DNA of 64,000 nucleotides, from the NCBI RefSeq assembly GCF_029892285.1, contig NZ_JARXVM010000002.1, forward strand, positions 1 to 64,000. Reading direction: 5' to 3'. The position numbers and the translations under genes are program-made. The notes under the pieces are model-generated. The model had not been told where the DNA came from. It was given only the letters and a program-made list of their open reading frames with translations, and did not search any database. Shown here one piece after another: positions 8,990-16,787 of this stretch (the first letter of the stretch is position 1; each line of letters starts with the position of its first letter). The DNA comes from Rhizobium sp. SG_E_25_P2. GTDB lineage: Bacteria; Pseudomonadota; Alphaproteobacteria; Rhizobiales; Rhizobiaceae.

Positions 8990-10519
8990 ATGGGAGACAA
9001 TCCGAGAGCCAGTTTTTTCGCGTTCGGGCCGCATCGTCTTTATCCGGTCGCGCGAATTTTGACGCGAGATGGGCTGACAGTGCAAATTGGAAGTCGGGCG
9101 TTCGACATGCTTGTGGCGCTTGTCGAGCGTCAAGGCGAAGTGGTTTCACGCAGAGAGCTGATGAATTTCGCCTGGCCTGGGCTCACTGTCGAGGATTCCA
9201 ATGTCCGCGTGCAAATTGCCCATTTGCGTCGAGAAATTCACTGCGGTGAAAACGGCGAACGATATGTGGTGAGTGTCGCTGGGCGAGGATACAGTTTTGT
9301 CGCATCTGCCGAGTGGCGCGAGATGGTTGACGATGAGGACTCCTCGACTGCGCCGCCCCGCGTTCAAGACATGCCCCCATACGGACCGGCTTTGCCCGCT
9401 CGGTTGGCGAAACCAATTGGTCGGGAAGAAAACCTTGTCGAACTCGTCCAGATGATCGGCGAGCGACGGTTCGTGACTGTGGTGGGTGCGGGAGGCGTCG
9501 GCAAGACGACGCTGGTCGTTCTGGCTGCGCAGGAATTGAAACAGTTTGATCGCGTGCACTTCGTCGATCTGAGTTTGGCCGAAACCAGCGAGATGATCCT
9601 GCAGCGGATTGCCGTCGCTATGGGCCTTGAAGCGGAACCTGACATACGAAGCCGGCTCGTCGATAAATCCCATTCATGTCTCACCCTGTTGATCGTCGAC
9701 AATTGCGAGCACTTGCTCGATGAGGTGGCGCAACTCATCGGTCCCCTGCTGCAGAAAGCACCCAAGCTGCATATCGTTGCGACAAGCAGAGAGGCCTTCC
9801 GGTTGCCAGGGGAGACTGTATATCTTTTAAAGCCGCTGGCCGTTCCGCCCCCGGCAAGCAGTCTGTCGGCTCTCCAGACGCGAACCTGGCCGGCCGTGCG
9901 GCTGTTCATAGATCGAGCTATTGATGGTGGGTATCAGGACGAAATCGACGACGAGCGAGCCGACCTGATTGCGGCGCTTTGTCGAAGGCTGGACGGCAAC
10001 CCGCTCGCCATCGAACTTGTCGCCAGCCGGACGGGCGCTTATGGACTCGAAAGAGTGTCGGAACTGCTCGACAACCAGATGGCGATGTGCTGGCGCGGAA
10101 GCCGATATGCGCCGTTGAGGCAGCAGAACGTACAGTCAATGCTGGACTGGAGCTATGCCTGCCTGTCCGAGACTGACCAGATCGCTCTGCGGCGTCTGTC
10201 CATATTCACCTGCGAATTCTCGTTGGATGCAGCTCTGGCGGTCGCGGGCGGAGACGGGATTGAAGACGTTCAGCTCATCGGTGCGGTTGGAAATCTCGTG
10301 GACAAGTTCCTGCTGGTTTTCCAGGCGGAGAGGGGCCCTGCTCTCTTCAAGCTTCCTGGAATTACCAGGATGTATGCAGCCAACAAACTCACGAGTTCCG
10401 GGGAGCGCGGATGCATTGACAAACGGCACGCTGCTTACGAGCGCCGGGTAAATTCAATATCCGGCTTTGGTGAAGGCGGATTGAGGGAAGACGCGGCCAG
10501 AGCGAGCGTCGCCCCCTAG
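8990..10519 (+). CDS. Short STAND-type regulator lacking the TPR tail (paralogue 3)
   Basis: A 509-residue protein. The winged helix covers about 10-106 (FAFGPHRLYP, IGSRAFDMLVALVE, VAGRGYSFVAS). Walker A is GAGGVGKTT at 166-174, Walker B LTLLIVDNCEHLL near 231-243, and ATSREAF follows. The ATPase region is kept to about residue 480, but the helical TPR-like half seen in the two neighbouring paralogues (about 450 residues) is absent. The protein ends shortly after YERRVNSISGFGEGG. It could be a natural short form without a sensor, or a truncated gene. The ATG at 8990 fits the paralogue alignment better than the upstream in-frame TTG at 8957. It is transcribed away from paralogue 2. Confidence 0.75.
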   Translation: MGDNPRASFFAFGPHRLYPVARILTRDGLTVQIGSRAFDMLVALVERQGEVVSRRELMNFAWPGLTVEDSNVRVQIAHLRREIHCGENGERYVVSVAGRGYSFVASAEWREMVDDEDSSTAPPRVQDMPPYGPALPARLAKPIGREENLVELVQMIGERRFVTVVGAGGVGKTTLVVLAAQELKQFDRVHFVDLSLAETSEMILQRIAVAMGLEAEPDIRSRLVDKSHSCLTLLIVDNCEHLLDEVAQLIGPLLQKAPKLHIVATSREAFRLPGETVYLLKPLAVPPPASSLSALQTRTWPAVRLFIDRAIDGGYQDEIDDERADLIAALCRRLDGNPLAIELVASRTGAYGLERVSELLDNQMAMCWRGSRYAPLRQQNVQSMLDWSYACLSETDQIALRRLSIFTCEFSLDAALAVAGGDGIEDVQLIGAVGNLVDKFLLVFQAERGPALFKLPGITRMYAANKLTSSGERGCIDKRHAAYERRVNSISGFGEGGLREDAARASVAP

Positions 10520-10905
10520 GGCGGGAAAGGCCGTTCGCGGGAGGGCGCCTGTCGATCGCAATGTCCTTGTGTCGCCCCCACGCCGCGCACAGGGTTCGGA
10601 TCCAACCTATATTCGTTCCCTCACTGATATCGCGCGCTCATGATGTGCTTTCCTCAGTGAGCTTCCCGTTTGAGGAAGGGCGTCGTCAGTGACTTTCGCC
10701 CGGCCGCCGGGGATGCGGTGCTGCTGTATGTGGCGATCTCCTTCGGTCGTGGCCGGCATTGCCTTTACGGGAATTCACGTTGTTTAACTGCTGGTTTGCC
10801 GGGTTTCAGCTAGTCTGGAAATGAGCGATGCCCCAGGGATGGTGACCTTCCGGCAGCGTCAAGGAGGTCACAACGCTCATCGACCTCTGATGGAAAGGTA
10901 TTCCC
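10520..10905. other. Intergenic region with nested inverted repeat
   Basis: No gene is supported, and no remnant of the TPR half missing from the gene on its left was recognised. Near the right end a nested imperfect palindrome (10821-10880) precedes the flavoprotein gene: ATGAGCG / CGCTCAT as outer arms and GTGACC / GGTCAC as inner arms. Confidence 0.45.
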
Positions 10906-11529
10906 ATGCAGAAACGCCCTGTCGACGCCGCCTTTACCCCGTCGGTCAAAGCCGCACAGGCCCGCAAAGGGTCACGCGGCATGTATGAGGGCATGAGCAT
11001 GGGAAAGCATGTCGATGACCACTTGGCCCGTCTGATTGGGACGGTCCGCAGCTTTTACCTTGCCACCGCAAGCGCCGGTGGCCAGCCCTATATTCAACAT
11101 CGCGGCGGTCCCCCTGGGTTTCTGCACGTGGTCAACCAGACGCGTTTGATATTCGCCGATTTCAAGGGCAATCGCCAATTCATCACAACCGGCAATCTGG
11201 CCGAGAACCCATTGTCGTTCATTTTCTTGATGGACTATGCGCACCGGCTCCGGATCAAGATTTGGGGCGCGGCCCAGGTGATCGAGGGGAATGCCGAGCT
11301 CGAGGCCAGCCTGAAACCTGCCAATTACCGTGCTGCTATAGAGCAAGTCATTGCATTTGACGTCGAAGCCTGGGACGCCAACTGTCCGCAACACATTCCG
11401 CAGATGTTCTTTGCCGAAGATGTCGAGACTGCCATTGCCGCTCGCGACGACAAAATTGCAAAACTGGAGGCTGAACTCGCCGCCCTACGCAGCGCGGCAG
11501 CATCGGAGGCCGTATCCCACCCGTCCTGA
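10906..11529 (+). CDS. Pyridoxamine-5'-phosphate-oxidase-like FMN-binding protein
   Basis: A 207-residue protein of the PNPOx-related split-barrel type. Residues 40-150 hold the barrel: RSFYLATASAGGQPYIQHRG, then LIFADFKGNRQFITTGNL, then DYAHRLRIKIWGAAQVIE. These are typical of predicted FMN-dependent flavoproteins near oxidoreductase genes. The last 35 residues (AIAARDDKIAKLEAELAALR) form a short coiled coil, which suggests dimerisation. A good Shine-Dalgarno (GGAAAGG) supports the start. The substrate is unknown. A nested inverted repeat lies directly upstream. Confidence 0.75.
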   Translation: MQKRPVDAAFTPSVKAAQARKGSRGMYEGMSMGKHVDDHLARLIGTVRSFYLATASAGGQPYIQHRGGPPGFLHVVNQTRLIFADFKGNRQFITTGNLAENPLSFIFLMDYAHRLRIKIWGAAQVIEGNAELEASLKPANYRAAIEQVIAFDVEAWDANCPQHIPQMFFAEDVETAIAARDDKIAKLEAELAALRSAAASEAVSHPS

Positions 11530-11738
11530 TCGCGCGAATTGCGGGTTTTTCACCGGGGCGCTGTTTCATTCTTTCCATCCGAACCGAGGCCACGATCTGG
11601 CGCAACCGCAGCGAATTTCCGTGTGGGTGCGCCCGAGCACAAGAGTTTTTGGAGCGCAAATGGGCGAAAGAGCGGGGGCGCCGGCTCATCAACGTACTTT
11701 GAGCCATCATCGCGCACCGTATCCAAATAATTTAAACA

Positions 11739-11769
11739 AACCGCCCAGTGAAACAGTTCTTGGGCGGTT
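11739..11769 (+). terminator. Terminator-like hairpin, similar to the one after the tRNA
   Basis: Stem AACCGCCCA / TGGGCGGTT (11739-11747 / 11761-11769). Together with its flank (GCCCAGTGA ... GGGCG ... TGCGTTC) it closely resembles the tRNA terminator at 109-138. The T run is weak (TTCT). It may terminate the flavoprotein gene or mark an old segment boundary. Confidence 0.55.
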
Positions 11770-11859
11770 CTGCGTTCCGAGAACAGGCTTGCTAGGCCAA
11801 GGCGCTCGCGTTGGCTTCGTCTAACGGGTCCACAAATTCGGCGCGTCCCGCCAAAGCGG

Positions 11860-12798
11860 TCACGCAGTGGAAAGACCGGTTGAGCGGGGATCGAGGGTGC
11901 GTTTCGCCAGCGCGCGCGCCATGTCCAGAAATGCCTTCATGCCAGCGGTGAGATGCCGCCGACCGGGATAATAGAAGCAGAGACCGGCATAAACAGGTGT
12001 CCAGTCGCCGAGCAGGCGGACCACCGTTCCCGCCTCGATATCGGCCAGAATATCCTGTTCGATAACATAGCCTATGCCCGCGCCTTGCAGCACTGCGGTC
12101 CTGACGAGACTGGTTTCGTCCAGCGTGATCTGCCCCTTGACGTCGATGTGAAGCGGCTCGCCATTGTGCTCGAAACGCCATGGATACAAAGAGCCGTCGG
12201 GCAGCCGCACGCGAATGCATTTGTGCCCGACGAGATCCGCCGGCGCCGCTGGCGCGCCGTGCTGGCCGAGATAACCGGGCGAACAGACGACGGCATGTCT
12301 GAGCGGCCGGCCAAGCGACACCGAAATCATGTCGCTCGGGACCAGATTGGCCGCCCTGACCCCGAGATCGAACCCGTCTCTGACGATATCGACCATTTTT
12401 CCCTCGGTGACCAGATCGACATTCATGTCGGGGTAACGCTCGATAAACTCGAGCACGAGCGGCGCGAGGATGGCGCGGGCGGCGAAGGGCGCGGCGTTGA
12501 TGCGTATTGTGCCCATCGGCGTGGCGCGCTGTGCGCGCACCGCCTCCAATGCGCCGTATATATCCTGAAGCGAGGGAGCGACGCGCTGGACAAATTGCTG
12601 GCCCGCGTCAGTCAGGGCGACGCTGCGCGTGGTCCTGTTGAACAGCCTTACCCCGAGATTGGCCTCGAGCTTGGCGATCATATGACTGAGCGCGGTGGTG
12701 GATGTGCCGATCTCGATGGCCGCCGCGCGGAAAGTGCCGCGACGCGCGATGGCGATGACGGCGTCGAGTTCTCGCAGAGAGGCGATACCGGGGATCAT
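11860..12798 (-). CDS. LysR-family transcriptional regulator
   Basis: A 312-residue LysR-type protein. The N-terminal winged helix-turn-helix is at about 8-65 (LDAVIAIARRGTFRAAAIEI, SHMIAKLEANLGVRLFNRTT), followed by a type-2 periplasmic-fold effector domain from about 95 (TIRINAAPFAARAILAPLV). It is transcribed away from the NTF2-like/SDR pair, which is the usual arrangement for a LysR regulator and its target. The effector cannot be deduced. Confidence 0.9.
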   Translation of the reverse strand: MIPGIASLRELDAVIAIARRGTFRAAAIEIGTSTTALSHMIAKLEANLGVRLFNRTTRSVALTDAGQQFVQRVAPSLQDIYGALEAVRAQRATPMGTIRINAAPFAARAILAPLVLEFIERYPDMNVDLVTEGKMVDIVRDGFDLGVRAANLVPSDMISVSLGRPLRHAVVCSPGYLGQHGAPAAPADLVGHKCIRVRLPDGSLYPWRFEHNGEPLHIDVKGQITLDETSLVRTAVLQGAGIGYVIEQDILADIEAGTVVRLLGDWTPVYAGLCFYYPGRRHLTAGMKAFLDMARALAKRTLDPRSTGLSTA

Positions 12799-13056
12799 CG
12801 ATTGGGACTCACGCGATGGCTTGTAAACGGCATGCCGGCGGCCGTCGAAATCCGTGACCGATGCCCTCGGCGTCGCTCTGCGGTTTTCTCCTCGCCGGAC
12901 GACACAAGGGATCCGGCCACATGAGGGCGTGTCGATGATTCCTGGCCAAACTGCATTGTCCCGATCTCTTCATGTCTGGATGCCGATTCATCCCACTTAT
13001 TGATATATCGCCGATGGTCTATCTGTCTGCAAGACACCGCAAGATTGGAGATCATC

Positions 13057-13377
13057 ATGAACCTGCCGCCCATCCTGGCCGCCTATTTCGAGGCCGACCG
13101 CCGCAATGACGCCGACGCATTGGTCGAAACCTTCACCGACACCGCCATTGTCGACGATGAACGGGTTCGGCGAGAAGGCAAAGAAGAGATCCGCCGCTGG
13201 TGGAGGGAGGCCAAGCAGGCCTCGCAATTCGTCGCCGAACCGCTCGATCTACGCGACGCCGACGGCGTCTTCCATGTGGCCGCCAAAGTCAGCGGACAGT
13301 TTCCGGGCAGTCCGGTCATGCTCACCCATAGTTTTACCGTTGAGGCCGGTAAAATCGCCATGCTGGAGATCCGGTGA
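13057..13377 (+). CDS. NTF2-like (SnoaL-type) protein
   Basis: A 106-residue single-domain protein with the cone-shaped NTF2-like pattern: [20 protein letters not shown], then [22 protein letters not shown], and a final [16 protein letters not shown] strand. Such proteins are often small isomerases or cyclases, or of unknown role. The ATG at 13057 with GGAG 7 nt upstream is preferred to longer in-frame extensions. Its stop overlaps the start of the SDR gene (TGATG), so the two are translationally coupled, divergent from a LysR gene. Confidence 0.8.
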   Translation: MNLPPILAAYFEADRRNDADALVETFTDTAIVDDERVRREGKEEIRRWWREAKQASQFVAEPLDLRDADGVFHVAAKVSGQFPGSPVMLTHSFTVEAGKIAMLEIR

Positions 13378-14156
13378 TGGCCGATTTCATGACCCTCGCA
13401 GGCAAGCGCGCCCTGATCACGGCCGGCAGCAAAGGGACCGGCGCGGCGACCGTCAGCGTCTTTCGCGCCCTTGGCGCGTGGGTGTTGACGACGGCGCGGA
13501 CACGCCCGGACGATCTTCCGGAAGACATGTTCGTGGAGGCGGATCTGACCACGGAACATGGATGCGCAGCGGTGGCGGAGGCCGCCCGCGCTCGGTTCGG
13601 CGGCGTCGACGTGATCGTCCATATGCTTGGCGGGTCATCGGCTCCCGGCGGCGGCTTTTCGGCGCTGACGGATGACGACTGGCGCAGGGAATTGGAGCTT
13701 AACCTGTTCCCGGCCGTCAGGCTGGATCGCCTGCTGATTCCGGATATGGTCGAGCGAGGGGATGGCGTGGTCATCCATGTCACGTCCATCCAGAGCGTAT
13801 TGCCGCTACCCCAATCGACGACCGCCTATGCGGCGGCGAAAGCGGCGCTTTCCACCTACAGCAAGGCGATCTCGAAGGAGGTGTCGCCGAGGGGCGTCAG
13901 GGTCGTTCGAGTATCCCCCGGATGGATCGAGACGGAAGCCTCCATTCATCTCGCCGAACGTCTCGCCAAACAGGCCGGCTCCGACCTGGAGGGCGGCAAA
14001 AGGATCATCATGGAGGGGCTGGGCGGCATCCCGCTGGGTCGTCCCGCCAAGCCGGGCGAGGTCGCGGATCTGATCGCCTTTCTGGCGTCCGATCGGGCGG
14101 CGTCGATCACCGGCGCTGAATTCACCATCGACGGGGGCACTGTGCCGACCGCCTGA
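13377..14156 (+). CDS. Short-chain dehydrogenase/reductase
   Basis: A 259-residue classical SDR. The Rossmann glycine motif TAGSKGTG is at 15-22. Catalytic Ser137 (HVTSIQS), Tyr151 and Lys155 (YAAAK) are all present, and the C-terminal FTIDGGT is typical. NAD(P)-dependent oxidoreduction of an unknown alcohol or ketone is expected. It is coupled to the NTF2-like gene upstream by a TGATG overlap and probably controlled by the divergent LysR protein. Confidence 0.9.
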   Translation: MADFMTLAGKRALITAGSKGTGAATVSVFRALGAWVLTTARTRPDDLPEDMFVEADLTTEHGCAAVAEAARARFGGVDVIVHMLGGSSAPGGGFSALTDDDWRRELELNLFPAVRLDRLLIPDMVERGDGVVIHVTSIQSVLPLPQSTTAYAAAKAALSTYSKAISKEVSPRGVRVVRVSPGWIETEASIHLAERLAKQAGSDLEGGKRIIMEGLGGIPLGRPAKPGEVADLIAFLASDRAASITGAEFTIDGGTVPTA

Positions 14157-14488
14157 GCGGGCGCGTCGATGTCGTCCGCCCGGGCCGCCGCACAGGGCTG
14201 CATTTACGCCAGGCGGTGGCTGTCGTCGTGGCGTTGACAATCAACGATTGGGAGGAGTGCGGCGCTGACGATCCGGCGCGAGAAAAGCCCCGTGCGGTGA
14301 AGCCCTGCGGATGTGAAGATCCCGACAACGTCATCGTCAATGCCGCCTGCAACGCCACAGATATCCGATACGCGATTGTCTGGTGACGCTGGTCAGGCTG
14401 CTGAAAGAGATGGCTTCGTTTGGATAAGCCAGGCTGATGACATCATGGCGACCATTGCGCGAACAGGGTCGTCCCAGACACCGAGGCT
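14157..14488. other. Intergenic region, nothing recognised
   Basis: About 330 bp between the convergent SDR and quinone-oxidoreductase genes. Short open frames on both strands show no family resemblance, and no strong hairpin was seen. Confidence 0.4.
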
Positions 14489-15460
14489 TCACACATCGAG
14501 AACCAGCGACCCGGTGGTCTGACGGCCTTCGAGCATCGCATGCGCCTGCGCCGCATCCGACAGCGGACGGCGATCGGGCTCTTTGATCCGGACCGCGCCG
14601 CTGACAAGGCGCGAGAAAAGATCGGCGCAGCGGGCAAGCAGTTCGTCGCGTTCTTCGACATAATCGAACAGCACGGGGCGATTGGCCGAAATCGAGCCAT
14701 GGGCGGCGAGGTCGGACAGCTTGAAGCCGTCGATCATGCCGGAGGATTGGCCGAAGCTCACGAACATGCCGCGTTTTTTCAAACATTGCAGCGAACCGCG
14801 CCAGGTGTCGGCGCCGACGCTGTCATAGACGGCGGCGCAGCCCTTGCCGCCGGTGATCTCCTTGACCGCTTTGACGAAATCGTCGCGCCGGTAGTCGATC
14901 ACATGTTCATAGCCATGCGCTTTGGCGAGCGCGACTTTCTCTGGGCTGCCTGCCGTGCCGATGGCATGCGCGCCGAGCGCCTTCAGCCATTGTCCCAAGA
15001 TCAGGCCGACGCCGCCAGCGGCGGCGTGGACGAGGATATGGTCGCCGGGCTTCACGCAATAAGAGGAGGTGACGAGATATTGCGCCGTCAGCCCTTTGAG
15101 GAGCGAGCCGGCGACAACCGTGTCGCTGAGACCGTCGGGGATCTTCACACATCGGTCGGCCTCGATCAGCCGCTCCTCGCAATAGGCGCCGAAGCGGGAG
15201 ACATAGGCGACGCGGTCGCCAATGGCGACATCGTGGACATCGGGGCCGACAGCCGTGATGACGCCGGCGGCTTCCGCGCCCGGGATGAGTGTTTTCTCAG
15301 GCCAGGGATAGAGGCCGCTGCGATAGTAGACGTCGATGAAGTTAACGCCGATCGCGCGGTGGCGGATCCGGACTTCGCCCGGACCGGGCGCACTGAGCTC
15401 GACATCGCTCCACACCATCGCGTCGGGTCCCCCCGGCGCGGCTGCCAGCATCGCTTTCAT
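14489..15460 (-). CDS. NADPH:quinone oxidoreductase (zeta-crystallin type)
   Basis: A 323-residue medium-chain reductase without zinc ligands. The N-terminal GroES-like domain has GVNFIDVYYRSGLYP and PGAEAAGVITAVG. The cofactor domain has HAAAGGVGLILGQWLKALGA (about 142-161), and the protein ends GRQTTGSLVLDV. These are hallmarks of the QOR branch, which reduces quinones or enones with NADPH. It is the last gene of a long minus-strand run, 19 bp after the carboxymuconolactone-decarboxylase-like gene, with GGGGGG upstream of its ATG. Confidence 0.88.
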   Translation of the reverse strand: MKAMLAAAPGGPDAMVWSDVELSAPGPGEVRIRHRAIGVNFIDVYYRSGLYPWPEKTLIPGAEAAGVITAVGPDVHDVAIGDRVAYVSRFGAYCEERLIEADRCVKIPDGLSDTVVAGSLLKGLTAQYLVTSSYCVKPGDHILVHAAAGGVGLILGQWLKALGAHAIGTAGSPEKVALAKAHGYEHVIDYRRDDFVKAVKEITGGKGCAAVYDSVGADTWRGSLQCLKKRGMFVSFGQSSGMIDGFKLSDLAAHGSISANRPVLFDYVEERDELLARCADLFSRLVSGAVRIKEPDRRPLSDAAQAHAMLEGRQTTGSLVLDV

Positions 15461-15479
15461 GATGTCCCCCCGGACCTGG

Positions 15480-15887
15480 TTATTTCACGTCGAATTCGGG
15501 ATCGGCGGGCACCTGCATGGCGATCGCCAGATGGTTGGTCTGCGCCGCCAGCCCGATCACCGCCAGCAGTTCTCCATGCTGGGCGTCGGTCATGCCGCGG
15601 GCGCGGGCGGCCGCCGTGTGCGACTGGATGCAATATTGGCAGCTATTGGCGGTGGAGACGGCGATATAGATCATCTCGCGGGTCAGCGGGTCGAGCGCGC
15701 CCTCCACCGCCATCACCGATTTCAGGCTTTCCCACACCCGTTTGAGATTGGGGGGATCATTGGCGAGCGCCCGCCAGAAATTGTTGATGAAGTCGTTCTT
15801 GCGGGTCGTGCGGATGTCGTCGAACACCGCTTTCACAGCAGGGATCGCCTCGGCGTCGGCGTCGGTCAGAAGTTTGACAGTGGCCAT
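15480..15887 (-). CDS. Carboxymuconolactone-decarboxylase/AhpD-family protein
   Basis: A 135-residue protein with the family core TREMIYIAVSTANSCQYCIQ and then SHTAAARARGMTDAQ. It includes the redox-type CxxCxxxH motif (CQYCIQSH), so an alkylhydroperoxidase-like thiol chemistry is more likely than decarboxylation. It is set tightly between the aminotransferase and quinone-oxidoreductase genes (12 and 19 bp gaps) and is likely co-transcribed. Confidence 0.85.
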   Translation of the reverse strand: MATVKLLTDADAEAIPAVKAVFDDIRTTRKNDFINNFWRALANDPPNLKRVWESLKSVMAVEGALDPLTREMIYIAVSTANSCQYCIQSHTAAARARGMTDAQHGELLAVIGLAAQTNHLAIAMQVPADPEFDVK

Positions 15888-15899
15888 GGTTCTTGCTCC

Positions 15900-16751
15900 T
15901 TACGCGTGCGCCCAGTCCCAATAGAGCGCCCGCGCCTTGCGGGCGAGCGGGCCGAAATCGAGCCGTTTGTCGTCGAAAGCGACGATCGGCACGACCTTGG
16001 ACATGTTGCCGCTTGAGAAAATCTCGTCGGCCTCGCGGAAATCCTGAACCGTCAATGTCTTCTCATGTACGGTCACGCCGGCCTCGCGCAGGAGCTTGAT
16101 GACGCGTTGGCGGGTGATGCCATCGAGGAAGGTGCCGTTCGGAACCGGGGTGAACACCTCGCCGCCACGGGCCATGAACACATTGGCGGTGGCAAGCTCG
16201 GCAACATTGCCGATCACGTCGGTGACCAGCGCATTGTGAAAGCCCTTGGCTTTGGCTTCGCGCATCATGCGGGCATTGTTGGGATAGAGGCAGGCGGCCT
16301 TGGCGTTGACGGGCATGACCTCCAGCGTCGGGCGGCGGAAGCTGGTGGTGGTGATGGTGAAGCCCTTGGGCTCGACCATCGGGATTTCCTCAAGGCACAG
16401 CGCAAAATCGGTGGAGTCGGCCAGCGGCGGCACGGTGCCGGCGTCGCTCTCCTCGGCCCAATACATCGGGCGGATATAGACATCCGTGCCGGGGGCGAAT
16501 TTCTTCAGGCCCTCGCGGGTCAGCGTCTCGATATCCGAACCTGTGAGCGTGGGGTTGAGGCCGAGCGCGGTCGCGGAGGCGTTGACGCGTGCGCAGTGGC
16601 GGTCGAGATCGGGGGACACGCCTTCAAACAGGCGCGCGCCGTCAAACACCAGCGAGCCGAGCCAGGTGGCGTGCGAGGCGGCGCCGAGAATGCGGACATC
16701 GCCTTCATGCCAGGCGCCTTTGTAATAGGTCCAGGTGGTTTTCGTGCTCAT
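15900..16751 (-). CDS. Class IV (branched-chain type) aminotransferase
   Basis: A 283-residue fold-type IV PLP enzyme. Lys151 in MPVNAKAACLYPNN is the expected PLP lysine. GSLVFDGARLFEG near 32-44, VTDVIGNVAELATANVF and DGITRQRVIKLLREAGV match branched-chain amino acid aminotransferases. It lies 36 bp after the sugar ABC ATPase gene with a good GAGG site, so it seems to be the first of three enzyme genes appended to the transport operon. A D-amino-acid or other amine specificity cannot be excluded. Confidence 0.85.
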   Translation of the reverse strand: MSTKTTWTYYKGAWHEGDVRILGAASHATWLGSLVFDGARLFEGVSPDLDRHCARVNASATALGLNPTLTGSDIETLTREGLKKFAPGTDVYIRPMYWAEESDAGTVPPLADSTDFALCLEEIPMVEPKGFTITTTSFRRPTLEVMPVNAKAACLYPNNARMMREAKAKGFHNALVTDVIGNVAELATANVFMARGGEVFTPVPNGTFLDGITRQRVIKLLREAGVTVHEKTLTVQDFREADEIFSSGNMSKVVPIVAFDDKRLDFGPLARKARALYWDWAHA

Positions 16752-16787
16752 GGCTGTTTCCTCATTTCGTCTTCTTGTGCGGGTGTC

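Noticed and set aside
11686-11708. Hairpin GGCTCA-N11-TGAGCC as a tRNA remnant
   Set aside because: The loop is too long for an anticodon arm and no acceptor or T arm could be matched.
105-11780. Integrated element with tRNA-derived attachment sites
   Set aside because: The hairpin is repeated, but the tRNA 3' end is not duplicated and there is no integrase. It is kept only as a lower-confidence observation.
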